From: Noviluteimonas caseinilytica | GTDB taxonomy: Bacteria > Pseudomonadota > Gammaproteobacteria > Xanthomonadales > Xanthomonadaceae | DNA length: 64,000 bases | Direction of reading: 5' to 3' | Assembly: GCF_018406605.1 (NCBI RefSeq) | Contig: NZ_AP024545.1 | Span: forward strand, 1,364,001 to 1,428,000 | Part shown: positions 15,701-26,100 of the stretch, in pieces | Position numbering within the stretch: the first letter of the stretch is position 1 | Layout of the letters: each line of letters starts with the position of its first letter | Notes under the pieces: generated by a model | Databases searched by the model: none | What the model was told of the DNA's origin: nothing | Seen by the model: only the letters and a program-made list of their open reading frames with translations | Made by a program: the position numbers and the translations under genes

Positions 15701-17290
15701 ATGCAACGCACTCCGACCTCCGAACGCAAAAGCGCCAGTCGCTCCCTATGGATGGCGACGGCTGATCCGCCTGTTTTCGCGCCCCTATCCGCGGATGCGC
15801 ATGCGCGCGTCTGCATCGTCGGCGCCGGCATCGCCGGCCTGACCACGGCGTACCGCCTGGCGCGCGCCGGCGCGGACGTGGTCGTGCTGGAAGAAGGCGA
15901 CCTCCACGACGGCCAGACCGCGCGCACCACGGGCCACCTGTCCGACGCCCTCGACGATCGCTACTGCCGCCTCGAACACCTGCACGGCGAACAGGGCGCG
16001 CGCCTGGCCGCGCACAGCCACGGCGTGGCGATCGACATGATCGAACGCACCTGCATCGACGAACGCATCGTCTGCGGGTTCGCGCGGGTCGACGGGTACC
16101 TGGTGCGGGGGCATGACGATGCGCGCACCGCGCGGCTGCTGGACGACGAGTTCGCGGCCGCGCGCCGGGCCGGCATCGCGGTCGAACGCGTCGCGGCCCC
16201 GCCGGGGGCGATGGCGGCCTTCGGCGATGCGTTGCGATTCCCGCGGCAGGCGCGCTTCCACGCGCTCGATTACCTCGGCGGGCTCGCGCGGGCGTTCGTG
16301 CAACTCGGGGGTCGCCTGCACACGCACACCCGCGTCGATGCGGTGGACGGCGGTGCGAACGCCGGCGCCACCTGCGCCAACGGCGCGCGCGTGCAGGCCG
16401 AGGCGGTCGTCGTCGCGACCAACGTGCCCTTCAACGACCGCATCGCCATCCACGCGAAACAGGCCGCGTACCGCACGTACGTGATTGCGTTGCGGCTGGA
16501 TCCGGGCGCGGTGCCCGACGCGCTGCTGTGGGACATGTGCGAGCCCTACCACTACGTCCGCATCGCCCATGCGCGGAACGGCACGTGGCTGGTCGTCGGC
16601 GGCGAAGACCGCAAGACCGGGCAGGACGACGCACCCGCCGTGCGCTACGAAGTCCTGGAATCCTGGGCGCGCCACCATTTCCCCGACGCGCTGGACGTGG
16701 GCTATCGCTGGTCGGGGCAGGTGATCGAACCGATCGATGGCCTCGCCTTCCTCGGCCACAACCCCGGCTTCGCCGACAACGTGTACATCGCCACCGGCGA
16801 TTCCGGGAACGGCCTCACGCACGGCACGATCGCCGGCGCGCTGATCGCCGACCTGATCGTCGACGGCGATTCGCCGCTGCGCGCGCTGTATTCGCCGAGC
16901 CGCCTCAACCTGCGCGCCGCCGATGCCTTCGTGCGCGAAACGCTCAACTTCGTGCCGTACTACGCCGACTGGATGAGCGCCGGCGAGATCGAAGGCCTCG
17001 GCGCGTTGCCGGCGGGCGAGGGCGCCGTGTTGCGCTGCGGGTTGCAGAAGGTGGCCGCGTGGCGCGACGACGCGGGCGCGCTGCACCTGCATTCGGCGAT
17101 GTGCCCGCACCTGGGCTGCGTGGTGCACTGGAACGGCGCCGAGCGCAGCTGGGATTGCCCCTGCCACGGCTCGCGATTCGATGCGGTCGACGGGCACCGG
17201 CTGAACGGGCCGGCCGTGCATGGGCTCGCACCGTTCCAGGGCCCGGCGCGCGAAGGGCAGGCGCATGCGCCGCCACGAGCCCGGATGTAG
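15701..17290 (+). CDS. FAD-dependent oxidoreductase fused to a Rieske domain
   Basis: A 529-residue two-domain enzyme. Residues about 35-400 form a DAO-type FAD domain with the dinucleotide motif VGAGIAGLTTAYRL. The C-terminal 100 residues are a Rieske [2Fe-2S] domain with the ligand pairs CPHLGC and CPCHGSRF. The enzyme presumably oxidises an amine or amino-acid-like substrate and passes electrons through the cluster; the substrate is unknown. A TAGGCT box ends 27 bases before the ATG and AGGTGA serves as ribosome site. No signal peptide is evident. Confidence 0.88.
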   Translation: MQRTPTSERKSASRSLWMATADPPVFAPLSADAHARVCIVGAGIAGLTTAYRLARAGADVVVLEEGDLHDGQTARTTGHLSDALDDRYCRLEHLHGEQGARLAAHSHGVAIDMIERTCIDERIVCGFARVDGYLVRGHDDARTARLLDDEFAAARRAGIAVERVAAPPGAMAAFGDALRFPRQARFHALDYLGGLARAFVQLGGRLHTHTRVDAVDGGANAGATCANGARVQAEAVVVATNVPFNDRIAIHAKQAAYRTYVIALRLDPGAVPDALLWDMCEPYHYVRIAHARNGTWLVVGGEDRKTGQDDAPAVRYEVLESWARHHFPDALDVGYRWSGQVIEPIDGLAFLGHNPGFADNVYIATGDSGNGLTHGTIAGALIADLIVDGDSPLRALYSPSRLNLRAADAFVRETLNFVPYYADWMSAGEIEGLGALPAGEGAVLRCGLQKVAAWRDDAGALHLHSAMCPHLGCVVHWNGAERSWDCPCHGSRFDAVDGHRLNGPAVHGLAPFQGPAREGQAHAPPRARM

Positions 17291-17345
17291 GGCGATTTCG
17301 CGCGAATCCGCATGACCTTTGACCTCGGCCCGCGCCCGTCCCGGC

Positions 17346-17354
17346 TGCTAGGCT
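17346..17354 (+). promoter_or_regulatory. Extended -10 box of the S9 peptidase gene
   Basis: TGCTAGGCT fits TGnTAnnnT and ends 29 bases before the start codon at 17384. A TTGACC at 17319 lies 24 bases upstream of the TAGGCT, too far for a standard spacer. Confidence 0.45.
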
Positions 17355-17383
17355 GCGCGGCTTCCGTCCTGCCAGAACTCCCG

Positions 17384-19798
17384 ATGCGCTTGCCCGCCGC
17401 CGCACCGTTGCTTCCGTTCGCCTGCCTCCTCGCCACCCTCGCGATGCCCGCCTTCGCGCAGGCGCCGCAGGCGCCGCAGGCCGCCACCGCCGATGCGCCG
17501 CTGACGCTCACGCAGGTGATGGCGGATCCGGACTGGATCGGCCCGCCGATCGAACAGGCGTGGTGGTCGTGGGACGGCCAGCGTGCGTATTCGCTGCGCA
17601 AGCGCGCCGGCGCCACGGTCCGCGATACCTACGTGCAGCCGATCGCCGGCGGCGTGGCCACCGTGCTCGACGGCCCGTCGCGCGCCGATGCCGACGCCGC
17701 GCAACCGGTGATCGACGCGACGCGCGCGCACATGGCGTTCGTGCGCAACGGCGACGTGTTCGTGCGCGACCTGCGCAGCGGCGCGCTCACGCAGGTCACG
17801 CGCAGCAACGACGACGAATCGCAGCCGCAATGGGGCAGCGACGGCAGCCTCGCGTTCCGCGTCTCCAACGACTGGTATCGCTGGACCGCGCGCGACGGCG
17901 TGCGCCAGGCCGCGGTCGTGCGTGCGGAAAAAGCACCGAACACCCCGCCGAAGGCCGACGACCTGCGCGACCGCCAGTTGCGCCTGATCGACACGCTGCG
18001 CAATGACCGCGCGCAGAAGGACGCCGCGCGCGAACAGAGCGACGCCTGGCGCAAGGCCGATCCGACGCGCGCACCCGCGCCGGCGTTCCTCGGCGACGAC
18101 GTCGAGATCGCCGACAGCGCGCTGTCGCCCGACGGCCGCTGGCTGCTGGTCGTCACCACCGCGAAGGGCGCCGACACCGGCACCGCCGGCAAGATGCCGA
18201 AGTACGTGACCGAATCGGGGTACGAGGAATTCGAAGACGTGCGCACGCGCGTCGGCCACAACGCGCCGCTGCCGCAGCGGTTGTGGCTCGTCGACGTCAA
18301 CGGCGCGAGCGTGCGCGAACTGAAGTTCGACGCGCTGCCCGGCATCGACGTCGATCCGCTCGCCGCGATGCGCAAGGCCGCGAAGAAGCCCGCGCTGAAG
18401 GGCGCGCGCGACGTGCAGGTGCTCACCTCCGGCGACAACAGCGGCCCGCCGTCGATCCGCTTCACGCCCGATGGCCGTCAGGCCGCGGTGATGGTCCGCG
18501 CGATCGACAACAAGGATCGCTGGATCGCCACCGTCGATTTCGCCAACGCGAAGCTGCAGTCGCGCCATCGCCTCACCGATCCGGCCTGGATCAACTGGGG
18601 CTTCAACGATTTCGGCTTCGCGCCCGATGGCGCGTTGTGGTTCCTCTCCGAGCAGGACGGCTATTCGCACCTGTACATCGCCGACGGCAACGGCGCGCCG
18701 CGCGCGCTGACGTCGGGCAACTGGGAAACCTCGCAGCCGGTGCTCACCGGCGACGGCAAGCGCTTCTTCTTCCTGTGCAACCGCGCGTGGCCGGGCGATT
18801 ACGAAGTGTGCAGCGTCGATCGCAACGGCGGCGCGGTGCGCGAAGTGACGGCGCTGGATGGCGTCGAGGATTTCGTGCTCTCGCCCGACGAGGCGAAGGT
18901 GCTGGTGCGCCACTCCGGCAGCTACATCCCGCCGCAGGTCGCGGTGATCGGCGCCAACGGCGAAGGCCTGGCCGAACTCACCGACACGCGCACGCCGCAG
19001 TTCCGCGCGCGCACGTGGATCCAGCCGGAGTACGTGCAGATCCCGTCGAAGCACGGTGCGGGCACCATCTGGGGCAAGTACTACGGCCCGAAGCAGATGG
19101 AAGCCGGCCGCACGTACCCGATCGTGATGTTCGTGCACGGCGCCGGTTACCTGCAGAACGTCAGCACGCGCTATCCGAACTACTTCCGCGAGCAGATGTT
19201 CCATGACCTGCTCGTGCAGCGCGGCTACATCGTGCTCGACCTCGACTACCGCGCCTCCGAAGGCTACGGCCGCAAGTGGCGCACCGACATCTATCGCCGC
19301 ATGGGCACGCCGGAGCTCGAGGATTACCTCGACGGCCTGGACTGGATCGTCGCCAACAAGCAGGGCGACCGCGCGCATGTCGGGATCTACGGCGGCAGCT
19401 ACGGCGGCTTCATGACGTTCATGGCGCTGTTCAAGCAGCCCGGCGTGTTCAAGGCCGGCGCCGCGCTGCGCCCGGTGAGCGACTGGTCGCAGTACAACCA
19501 CGAGTACACCGCCAACATCCTCAACACGCCGGAACTCGACCCGGAGGCCTACAAGGTCTCCTCGCCGATCGAATACGCCGCCGGCCTGCAGGATTCGCTG
19601 CTCATCGCCCACGGCATGATCGACGACAACGTGTTCTTCAAGGACTCGGTGATGATGACGCAGAAGCTCATCGAGCTCCGCAAGGACAAGTGGGAACTGG
19701 CGCCGTATCCGCTGGAACGCCACGGCTTCACGCACCCCGACAGCTGGTACGACGAGTACCGCCGGATCCTGGAATTGTTCGATCGCACCCTGAAGTGA
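17384..19798 (+). CDS. Secreted S9 family prolyl oligopeptidase
   Basis: An 804-residue exported serine peptidase. A signal peptide (about 1-25, ending AMPAFAQA) is followed by a beta-propeller of WD40-like/DPP IV type (about 60-530) and a C-terminal alpha/beta-hydrolase domain. The nucleophile is Ser672 in GGSYGGF, the acid is the Asp in GMIDDNVF, and the base is the His in ERHGFTHP. Such enzymes cut after Pro or Ala in peptides and are numerous in Lysobacter-like bacteria. The start is set at MRLPAAA because the signal peptide begins there. Confidence 0.93.
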   Translation: MRLPAAAPLLPFACLLATLAMPAFAQAPQAPQAATADAPLTLTQVMADPDWIGPPIEQAWWSWDGQRAYSLRKRAGATVRDTYVQPIAGGVATVLDGPSRADADAAQPVIDATRAHMAFVRNGDVFVRDLRSGALTQVTRSNDDESQPQWGSDGSLAFRVSNDWYRWTARDGVRQAAVVRAEKAPNTPPKADDLRDRQLRLIDTLRNDRAQKDAAREQSDAWRKADPTRAPAPAFLGDDVEIADSALSPDGRWLLVVTTAKGADTGTAGKMPKYVTESGYEEFEDVRTRVGHNAPLPQRLWLVDVNGASVRELKFDALPGIDVDPLAAMRKAAKKPALKGARDVQVLTSGDNSGPPSIRFTPDGRQAAVMVRAIDNKDRWIATVDFANAKLQSRHRLTDPAWINWGFNDFGFAPDGALWFLSEQDGYSHLYIADGNGAPRALTSGNWETSQPVLTGDGKRFFFLCNRAWPGDYEVCSVDRNGGAVREVTALDGVEDFVLSPDEAKVLVRHSGSYIPPQVAVIGANGEGLAELTDTRTPQFRARTWIQPEYVQIPSKHGAGTIWGKYYGPKQMEAGRTYPIVMFVHGAGYLQNVSTRYPNYFREQMFHDLLVQRGYIVLDLDYRASEGYGRKWRTDIYRRMGTPELEDYLDGLDWIVANKQGDRAHVGIYGGSYGGFMTFMALFKQPGVFKAGAALRPVSDWSQYNHEYTANILNTPELDPEAYKVSSPIEYAAGLQDSLLIAHGMIDDNVFFKDSVMMTQKLIELRKDKWELAPYPLERHGFTHPDSWYDEYRRILELFDRTLK

Positions 19799-19821
19799 CG
19801 CGGCCACAACATCCGCCGGTC

Positions 19822-19827
19822 TAGGCT
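19822..19827 (+). promoter_or_regulatory. -10-like TAGGCT box before the 58-residue gene
   Basis: A CTAGGCT sequence 28 bases before the ATG at 19856, one of several such boxes at this distance from starts in the window. A GGGAG ribosome site follows. Confidence 0.35.
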
Positions 19828-19855
19828 CCCCCGGGATTCCCGCGGGAGCCGCGCC

Positions 19856-20032
19856 ATGCACAACAAGCACAGCCACCGGATCGTCGAGAAAACCGCCGAG
19901 AACCGCTTCCTGCAACACCAGCCCGTCGACGCCGACGAGGCGCGCAGCCACCACGTGGCCGAGGACGAGGCGCCGCCGGTCCCGGCCGCGGCAGAGTTGA
20001 CCGACGCCGATCGCAAGGATGCCAACGCATGA
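19856..20032 (+). CDS. Small His/Asp/Glu-rich hypothetical protein (58 residues)
   Basis: An open frame of 58 codons with a CGGGAG ribosome site and a TAGGCT promoter-like box upstream. The product is hydrophilic and probably disordered, with His clusters (MHNKHSHR and RSHHVAED). Its stop overlaps the start of the next gene in an ATGA, which supports real translation. No family is recognised. Confidence 0.6.
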   Translation: MHNKHSHRIVEKTAENRFLQHQPVDADEARSHHVAEDEAPPVPAAAELTDADRKDANA

Positions 20033-20544
20033 GCTCCCTGCGCGCCTTGCTGCTGGACTGCGGCACCGCCTTGCGCCGCGCCGTGCCGGATTTCGAATCG
20101 AGCCCGCTCCGCGCGCGCATCGAGGACGCGATCCTGGGGCTGTCGAACACGGAGGAATCGCCGGAGGCGCAGCTGCGCGTGCGCCGCGAACGCGACGAAC
20201 TGCGCCAGGCCCTCGCCGACGCCGTCCCAGGCGTCAACGACAACATCCCCGCCGCCGAAGCCGCGCGCCTGCGCATGCGGATGCTGATCGAAGCCGGCGC
20301 ACGCATCCGCGCGCTGCCGACGCCGGTGCACCAGACGCCCGCCGAACCCGTCGACGTGCAGCCCACGCGCGAAACGCTGCAGGACGTGGCCGCGGGCAGC
20401 CGCACGCTGACGCGCGAAGAACGCGAGTGGTGCCTGAGCGAAGCGATGGTGCTCAGCGGCTTCCGCAAGACGCCGGTGCAGCTGATCGAAAGCGGCGAAC
20501 CGGAACTGGCGAAGATGATCCTCGCCGGTTCGCCGTTGACCTAG
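20029..20544 (+). CDS. Hypothetical protein (171 residues)
   Basis: A helix-rich, charged cytosolic protein that I do not recognise. Two helical blocks (about 20-95 and 110-171) are joined by a Pro-rich linker around LPTPVHQTPAEP. It is coupled to the 58-residue gene by ATGA overlap. It ends 7 bases from the convergent I78-type lipoprotein gene. Codon use and the third-position GC match the neighbours, so it is likely native. Confidence 0.65.
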   Translation: MSSLRALLLDCGTALRRAVPDFESSPLRARIEDAILGLSNTEESPEAQLRVRRERDELRQALADAVPGVNDNIPAAEAARLRMRMLIEAGARIRALPTPVHQTPAEPVDVQPTRETLQDVAAGSRTLTREEREWCLSEAMVLSGFRKTPVQLIESGEPELAKMILAGSPLT

Positions 20545-20551
20545 GGCGGGC

Positions 20552-20914
20552 TCAGCCGCAGGCCACCGACTCGACGACGTTCTTCGCGTCGACGCGCAGG
20601 TTCAGGCGATCGAAGCGGTATTCCATCGTCACCGCCTGGTTGGGCTTGAGCGTGCGCGCGACCGTCGCGCCCGCATCCGTCCGCGCCTTTTCGACCACGG
20701 CATCCGAGGCCACCTGACCCACCGCGGACTGCGCGGCGTCGGCGTTGCACTGCTGCGCCGGCGTTGCGGGGGCAGCGGTGCCTGCATCGGCGGCGGGCGC
20801 GGGCGCCATCGTGCCGGACGATGCGACGGCGTCATCGCCGTGCGGCGTGGACGTGCAGGCGGACAACGCGAACACCGTGAAGGCGACGCAGGCGATGCGG
20901 GTCGAGGGGGCCAT
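20552..20914 (-). CDS. I78-family peptidase inhibitor lipoprotein
   Basis: A 120-residue predicted lipoprotein with the lipobox ALSAC after a short hydrophobic stretch, an Ala/Pro spacer, then an I78-type inhibitor domain: Cys-Asn-Ala-Asp-Ala-Ala near its start and the signature EYRFDRLNLRVDAKNVV with a terminal CG. Such inhibitors block serine peptidases; here the target could be the cell's own secreted enzymes (inference). The ATG at 20914 is preferred over 20926 because GGAG lies five bases before it. Confidence 0.8.
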   Translation of the reverse strand: MAPSTRIACVAFTVFALSACTSTPHGDDAVASSGTMAPAPAADAGTAAPATPAQQCNADAAQSAVGQVASDAVVEKARTDAGATVARTLKPNQAVTMEYRFDRLNLRVDAKNVVESVACG

Positions 20915-21086
20915 GGCGGACTCCATGTCGGGGGAGGCCGCACCCTACGCCCGCGCCGCGTGAAGCTTCAAGCCGCACTGAATGCGACCGCGGCCCGCGC
21001 GACCATGCCGAATGGCAGGGGTTGCGCGGGGGCTCCATGACAGACGATCGGCGTTTCGCCTTTCGACACCTCCTGGGGGATCCGCA

Positions 21087-23012
21087 ATGCCACGTCCGAC
21101 CGTGCTCGCTCTTTCGCTGCTGCTGGCGCTGCCCGCGCTCGCCGCCGCGCCCGCCGCCTTCGCGCAGACCTCGCCGCAGGCGCCGGTGTATGCCGCGAGC
21201 AAGACGCCGTATCCCGGCACGATCGCCATCGACGTGGACGCGACCAACCTGTCGCAGCGCATCTTCCAGGTGAAGCAGAAGATCCCGGTGCAGCAGACCG
21301 GGCCGATGACGCTGCTGTTGCCGAAATGGCTGCCGGGCAGCCACGCCGATTACGGCCGCGTCGACAAGATCGCGGGCCTGGAGATCTCCGCCAACGGCAA
21401 GCGCCTGGAATGGGTGCGCGATCCGCTCGACGTGTTCGCGTTCAAGGTGGACGTGCCGGCCGGCGCCACGCAGCTCGACGTCGCGTTCCAGTTCCTCTCG
21501 CCCACCGACAACATGCAGGGCCGCGTCGTCATGACGCCGGCGATGCTCAACCTGCAGTGGATCGCGATGTCGCTGTATCCCGCCGGCTACGACGCCAGCG
21601 CGATCACCTTCGCGCCCACCGTGAAGTACCCGGCCGGCTGGCAGGCCGCCACCGCGCTCGAAACGCAGGCGCGCGCCGGCGACACGGTGACGTACAAGCC
21701 GGTGAACTTCGAAGTGCTCGCCGACTCGCCGATCTACGCGGGCAAGTACTTCAAGACCTACGACCTCGACCCCAACGGCCCGGTGCCGGTGCGCCTGAAC
21801 GTCGTCGCCGACGACGCGAAGTACCTCGAAGCCAAGCCCGACCACCTGCAGGCGCACCGCAACCTCGTGCAGCAGATGTACAAGCTGTACGGCGCGCACC
21901 ATTACGACCACTACGACTTCCTGTTCTCGCTCAGCTCGCAGATGTCCGGCAACGGCCTGGAGCACCAGCGTTCCAGCGAGAACGGCGTGGGCCCGAAGTA
22001 CTTCACCTCGTGGGATCCCAAGACCGGCAGCAGCGACCTGCTCGCGCACGAGTTCAACCATTCGTGGGACGGCAAGTACCGCCGCGGCGCGGACCTTGCC
22101 ACGCCGAACTTCAACACGCCGATGCAGGGCAGCCTGCTGTGGGTGTACGAAGGCCAGACGCAGTACTGGGGCAACGTGATCACCGCGCGCGCGGGCCTGC
22201 GCACCTTCGACACCGCGAAGGACGCGCTGGCGCTGGTCGCGGCCAACTACGCCGACAACCGCCCGGGCCTGGAATGGCGCGCGCTGCAGGACACCACCAA
22301 CGATCCGATCGTCGCCAAGCGCCTGCCGAAGGCGTATCGCAGCTGGCAGCTGAGCGAGGACTACTACTCCGGCGGCCAGATGATCTGGCTGGAAACCGAC
22401 GCCCTGCTGCGCCAGAAGAGCGGCGGCAAGCATTCGCTGGACGACTTCGCGAAGAAGTTCTTCGGCATCAACAACGGCGACTGGAAGGTGAACCCATACA
22501 CCTTCGACGACGTGGTGGCCACGCTCAATTCGATCGAGCCCTACGACTGGAACACGTTCCTGCGCGATCGCCTCGACGGCCGCAAGCCGCTCACCGGCGG
22601 CATCGAGGCCTCGGGCTGGAAGCTGGTCTACAAGGACAAGCCCAATGCGTACGCCAAGGCCGCGCAGGCCGAGTACGGCGGCGGTGCGGACTTCCTGTAT
22701 TCGCTGGGCCTGAGCGTGGGCAAGGACAGCACCGTGTCCGACGTGCGCTGGGACAGCCCGGCGTTCAAGGCCGGCATCGGCCCGGGCATGACCATCGTGG
22801 CGGTCAACGATCGCGCGTACAGCGGCGAGATCCTGGAAGACGCGGTCAAGGCCGCGAAGGACAGCAAGCAGCCGATCACGCTGCTGGTGAAGGAGTTCGA
22901 CCTGTTCCGCACGATCAAGCTGTCGTACTTCGACGGCCTGAAGTACCCGCACCTGGAGCGGATCGAAGGCAAGCCGGACCTGCTGACGCCGATCTACGCG
23001 CCGAAGAAGTAA
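21087..23012 (+). CDS. Secreted M61 glycyl aminopeptidase with PDZ domain
   Basis: A 641-residue exported zinc peptidase. It has a signal peptide (about 1-25, ending AAFAQ), a beta-rich N-terminal domain, and the catalytic domain with HEFNHSW (His321, Glu322, His325), the M61 form of HExxH. A PDZ domain sits in the C-terminal quarter (about 540-625, around FKAGIGPGMTIVAV). M61 enzymes remove N-terminal Gly or Ala. The start is preceded by GGGGGA six bases upstream. A strong terminator nested in a long inverted repeat follows. Confidence 0.93.
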   Translation: MPRPTVLALSLLLALPALAAAPAAFAQTSPQAPVYAASKTPYPGTIAIDVDATNLSQRIFQVKQKIPVQQTGPMTLLLPKWLPGSHADYGRVDKIAGLEISANGKRLEWVRDPLDVFAFKVDVPAGATQLDVAFQFLSPTDNMQGRVVMTPAMLNLQWIAMSLYPAGYDASAITFAPTVKYPAGWQAATALETQARAGDTVTYKPVNFEVLADSPIYAGKYFKTYDLDPNGPVPVRLNVVADDAKYLEAKPDHLQAHRNLVQQMYKLYGAHHYDHYDFLFSLSSQMSGNGLEHQRSSENGVGPKYFTSWDPKTGSSDLLAHEFNHSWDGKYRRGADLATPNFNTPMQGSLLWVYEGQTQYWGNVITARAGLRTFDTAKDALALVAANYADNRPGLEWRALQDTTNDPIVAKRLPKAYRSWQLSEDYYSGGQMIWLETDALLRQKSGGKHSLDDFAKKFFGINNGDWKVNPYTFDDVVATLNSIEPYDWNTFLRDRLDGRKPLTGGIEASGWKLVYKDKPNAYAKAAQAEYGGGADFLYSLGLSVGKDSTVSDVRWDSPAFKAGIGPGMTIVAVNDRAYSGEILEDAVKAAKDSKQPITLLVKEFDLFRTIKLSYFDGLKYPHLERIEGKPDLLTPIYAPKK

Positions 23013-23032
23013 GCAGGGGGGACCGGGGACTG

Positions 23033-23133
23033 GGGACCAGGGACCGGGGAAAAGCAAAGAAAAAGCCGCGCCTATCAAGCGCGGCTTTTTTGCTTTTGCA
23101 GTGACTGGTCCCTGGTCCCCGGTCCCTGGTCCC
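23033..23133. repeat. 17-bp perfect inverted repeat flanking a terminator
   Basis: GGGACCAGGGACCGGGG (23033-23049) recurs as its exact complement at 23117-23133. Both arms are part of longer stretches built of GGGACC/GGGGAC units. The intrinsic terminator lies between them, so the whole can form a nested cruciform. Confidence 0.75.
23060..23091. terminator. Bidirectional intrinsic terminator between M61 gene and iorA/B-type gene
   Basis: The stem AAAAAGCCGCGC / GCGCGGCTTTTT has the loop CTATCAA. A-rich sequence on the left and T-rich on the right let it work in both directions for the convergent genes ending at 23012 and 23138. Confidence 0.92.
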
Positions 23134-23137
23134 TTGA

Positions 23138-26100
23138 TCAGGCGGCCCGTTGCACCGGCGCCCCCGGCGCCTTCCACTTCGCCAGCAACTCGGCTTCGCG
23201 TTCCTTCGCCGAGTGCAGGTGCGCATCCTTGACGTGGCCGTAGCCGCGGATGTGTTCCGGGATCGAGGCGATCTCCGTCGCCAGCGCGACGTTGCCGCCG
23301 TCGAGCGATGCGAGCAGCGACGACACGGTCGAGAAGTATTCCTCGATCAGGCGACGCTCCATCTTGCGTTCCTCGGTGTAACCGAACACGTCGAACGCAC
23401 CGCCGCGCAGGAAGCGCAGCTTCGCCATCCACTTGAACGCGGTGAACACCCACGGGCCGTACTCGCCCTTGATCAGGCGGCCTTCGCTGTCCTTCTTCGC
23501 CAGCAGCGGCGGGGCGAGGTGGAACTTGAGCTTGTAGTCGCCTTCGAACTGCTGCTGCAGCTTCCGCTGGAAATCGCCGCTGGTGTACAGGCGCGCGACT
23601 TCGTATTCGTCCTTGTAGGCCATCAGCTTGAACGCGTAACGCGCGACGGCCTCGGAGAGATCGGTGCTGCCCGGCGCGCGCTGCTGTTCGGCGGCGCGGA
23701 CCTGCGCGACGAAGTCCGAATACTTCTTCGCGTACCCGGCGTTCTGGTACTCCGTGAGGAACGCGACGCGGCGCGACACCACTTCATCCAGCGAACGCGA
23801 CAGGCGCGCATCGTCGAGCGGGAGGAACGCGACCTCGGCACCGTGCGCGGGCACGTGGCGCAGTTCGTCTTCCTTCGCGAGCGGCTTCGGCGCGACGTTG
23901 GCGCCCCACTCGTGGCCTTCCCATTCGCCCGGCGAGAGCACCGGCAGGTCGTGCAGCGTGTCCTGCGACGGAACGCTGCGCGACAGGCCCGCGGCTTCGA
24001 GCACGGCCGGCAAATCCGTCGCGGCCAGGCGGCCCCACGCGAACGCGGTCTTGTTCATCTCGATCGCCGCGCCGTTGAGTTCCACCGCGCGCATCAGCGC
24101 ATCGAACGACACCGGCACCAGCGCACGCTGCCAGGCATAGCCGAGGATGAAGAGGTTGGTGGCGATCGCGTCGCCCATCAGCGCCGTCGCCAGCTGCGTG
24201 GCATCGACGATGAAGGGATCGGTGCCGCCGAGCGCGAGCTTGATCGCGCCGACGATGTCCTGCGCCGGGAACTGCATGTCCGGCCGCGTGGTGAACGTGC
24301 CCGGCATCGCTTCGTAGCTGTTGAGCACGACCTGCGTGCGGCCGCTGCGGATCTTCGACAACGGCCAGTAGTCGTTGACCACCACCATGTCGCAGCCGAG
24401 CACGAGGTCGGCCTCGCCCGCGGCGATGCGCACGGCGTGGATGTCTTCGGGCTTGTTGGCGATGCGGATGTGCGTGGTGACCGCGCCGCCCTTCTGTGCC
24501 AGGCCCGTCTGGTCGAGCACGCTCGCGCCCTTGCCCTCCAGGTGCCCGGCCATGCCGAGCAGCGCGCCGATCGTGACGACGCCCGTGCCGCCGACGCCGG
24601 TGATCAGGATGTTCCAGGGCTGGTCGAGCGACGGCAGCGTGGGCATCGGGATCGACTGCAAGCGGTCGGCCGCATTCGTGCCCTTCTTCTTGCGCAACGC
24701 ACCGCCGTGCACCGTCACGAAACTCGGGCAGAAGCCGTTGACGCAGCTGTAGTCCTTGTTGCAGTTGCTCTGGTCGATCTCGCGCTTGCGGCCGAACTCG
24801 GTTTCCTTCGGCAGCACGGAAACGCAGAACGACTTCTTGCCGCAGTCGCCGCAACCTTCGCACACGAGCGAGTTGATCAGCACGCGCTTCTGCGGATCGA
24901 CCATCTTGCCGCGCTTGCGGCGGCGGCGTTTTTCCGTCGCGCAGGTCTGGTCGAAGATCAGCACCGTGCAGCCGGGGATCTCGCGCAGGCGCTTCTGCAC
25001 GTTGTCCAGTTCGCTGCGGTCGAGGAATTCCACGCCCGACGGGAAGATCGACGGATCGCTCCACTTGGCGATGTCGTCCGACAGCACGACGATCGTCTGC
25101 ACGCCTTCGCTGCGCACCTGGTGCGCGATCTGCGGAACGCTCAGCGTGCCGTCGACCGGCTGGCCGCCCGTCATCGCGACCGCGTCGTTGTAGAGGATCT
25201 TGTAGGTGATGTTGACGCCGGCGGCGATCGACTGGCGGATCGCGAGCGAGCCGGAGTGGAAGTACGTGCCGTCGCCGAGGTTCTGGAACACGTGCGGCGT
25301 GTCGGTGAAGCTGGCCTGGCCCGCCCACGTCACGCCTTCGCCGCCCATGTGCGTGAAGGTGTCGGTGCTGCGGTCCATCCACGTGACCATGTAATGGCAA
25401 CCGATGCCGCCGAGCGCGCGCGAACCGGCCGGCACCACCGTGGAGGTGTTGTGCGGGCAGCCCGAGCAGTAATGCGGCACGCGCGGGAACGCGGCGCGGG
25501 GCAGGGCGAGTTCGGATTCCTTCGCTTCCATCCAGCGCAGCACGTCGCGGACGTGTTCGCTGTCGTGGAATTTCTGGATGCGCCGCGCGATGACGCTGGC
25601 GATCTTCGCCGGCGTGAGTTCGCCGGTGGACGGCAGGATCCATTCGCCGGCTTCGTCGTACTTGCCGACGATGGACGGGCGCTCGCCGGTCCAGTTGTAC
25701 ATCGATTCCTTCATCTGGCTTTCGATGAAGGCGTGCTTTTCCTCGACCACCAGGATGTCGGACAGGCCGCGCGCGAATTGGCGCAGGCCCACCGGTTCCA
25801 GCGGCCAGGTCATCGCGACCTTGTACACGCGGATGCCGAGGTCGGCGCAGGCGCGCGCGTCGAGGTCGAGGTATTCCAGCGCCTGCAGCACGTCGAGGTA
25901 GGACTTGCCTGTGGTGATGATGCCCAGGCGCGCGTTCGGCGAATCGATGACGATGCGATCCAGCTGGTTGGCGCGCGCGAACGCCTGCGCGGCCTTCACC
26001 GCGTACTGGTGCAGGCGCATCTCCTGGTCCATCGGCGGATCGGGCCAGCGGATGTTGAGGCCGCCGCGCGGGAGCTCGAAGTCTTCCGGCAGCACGATCT

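Noticed and set aside
17319..17354. Standard sigma-70 promoter TTGACC with TAGGCT before the S9 gene
   Set aside because: The spacer is 24 bases, outside the usual 16-18, so only the extended -10 is reported. The similar TTGACC before ubiJ (22 bases) was rejected for the same reason.
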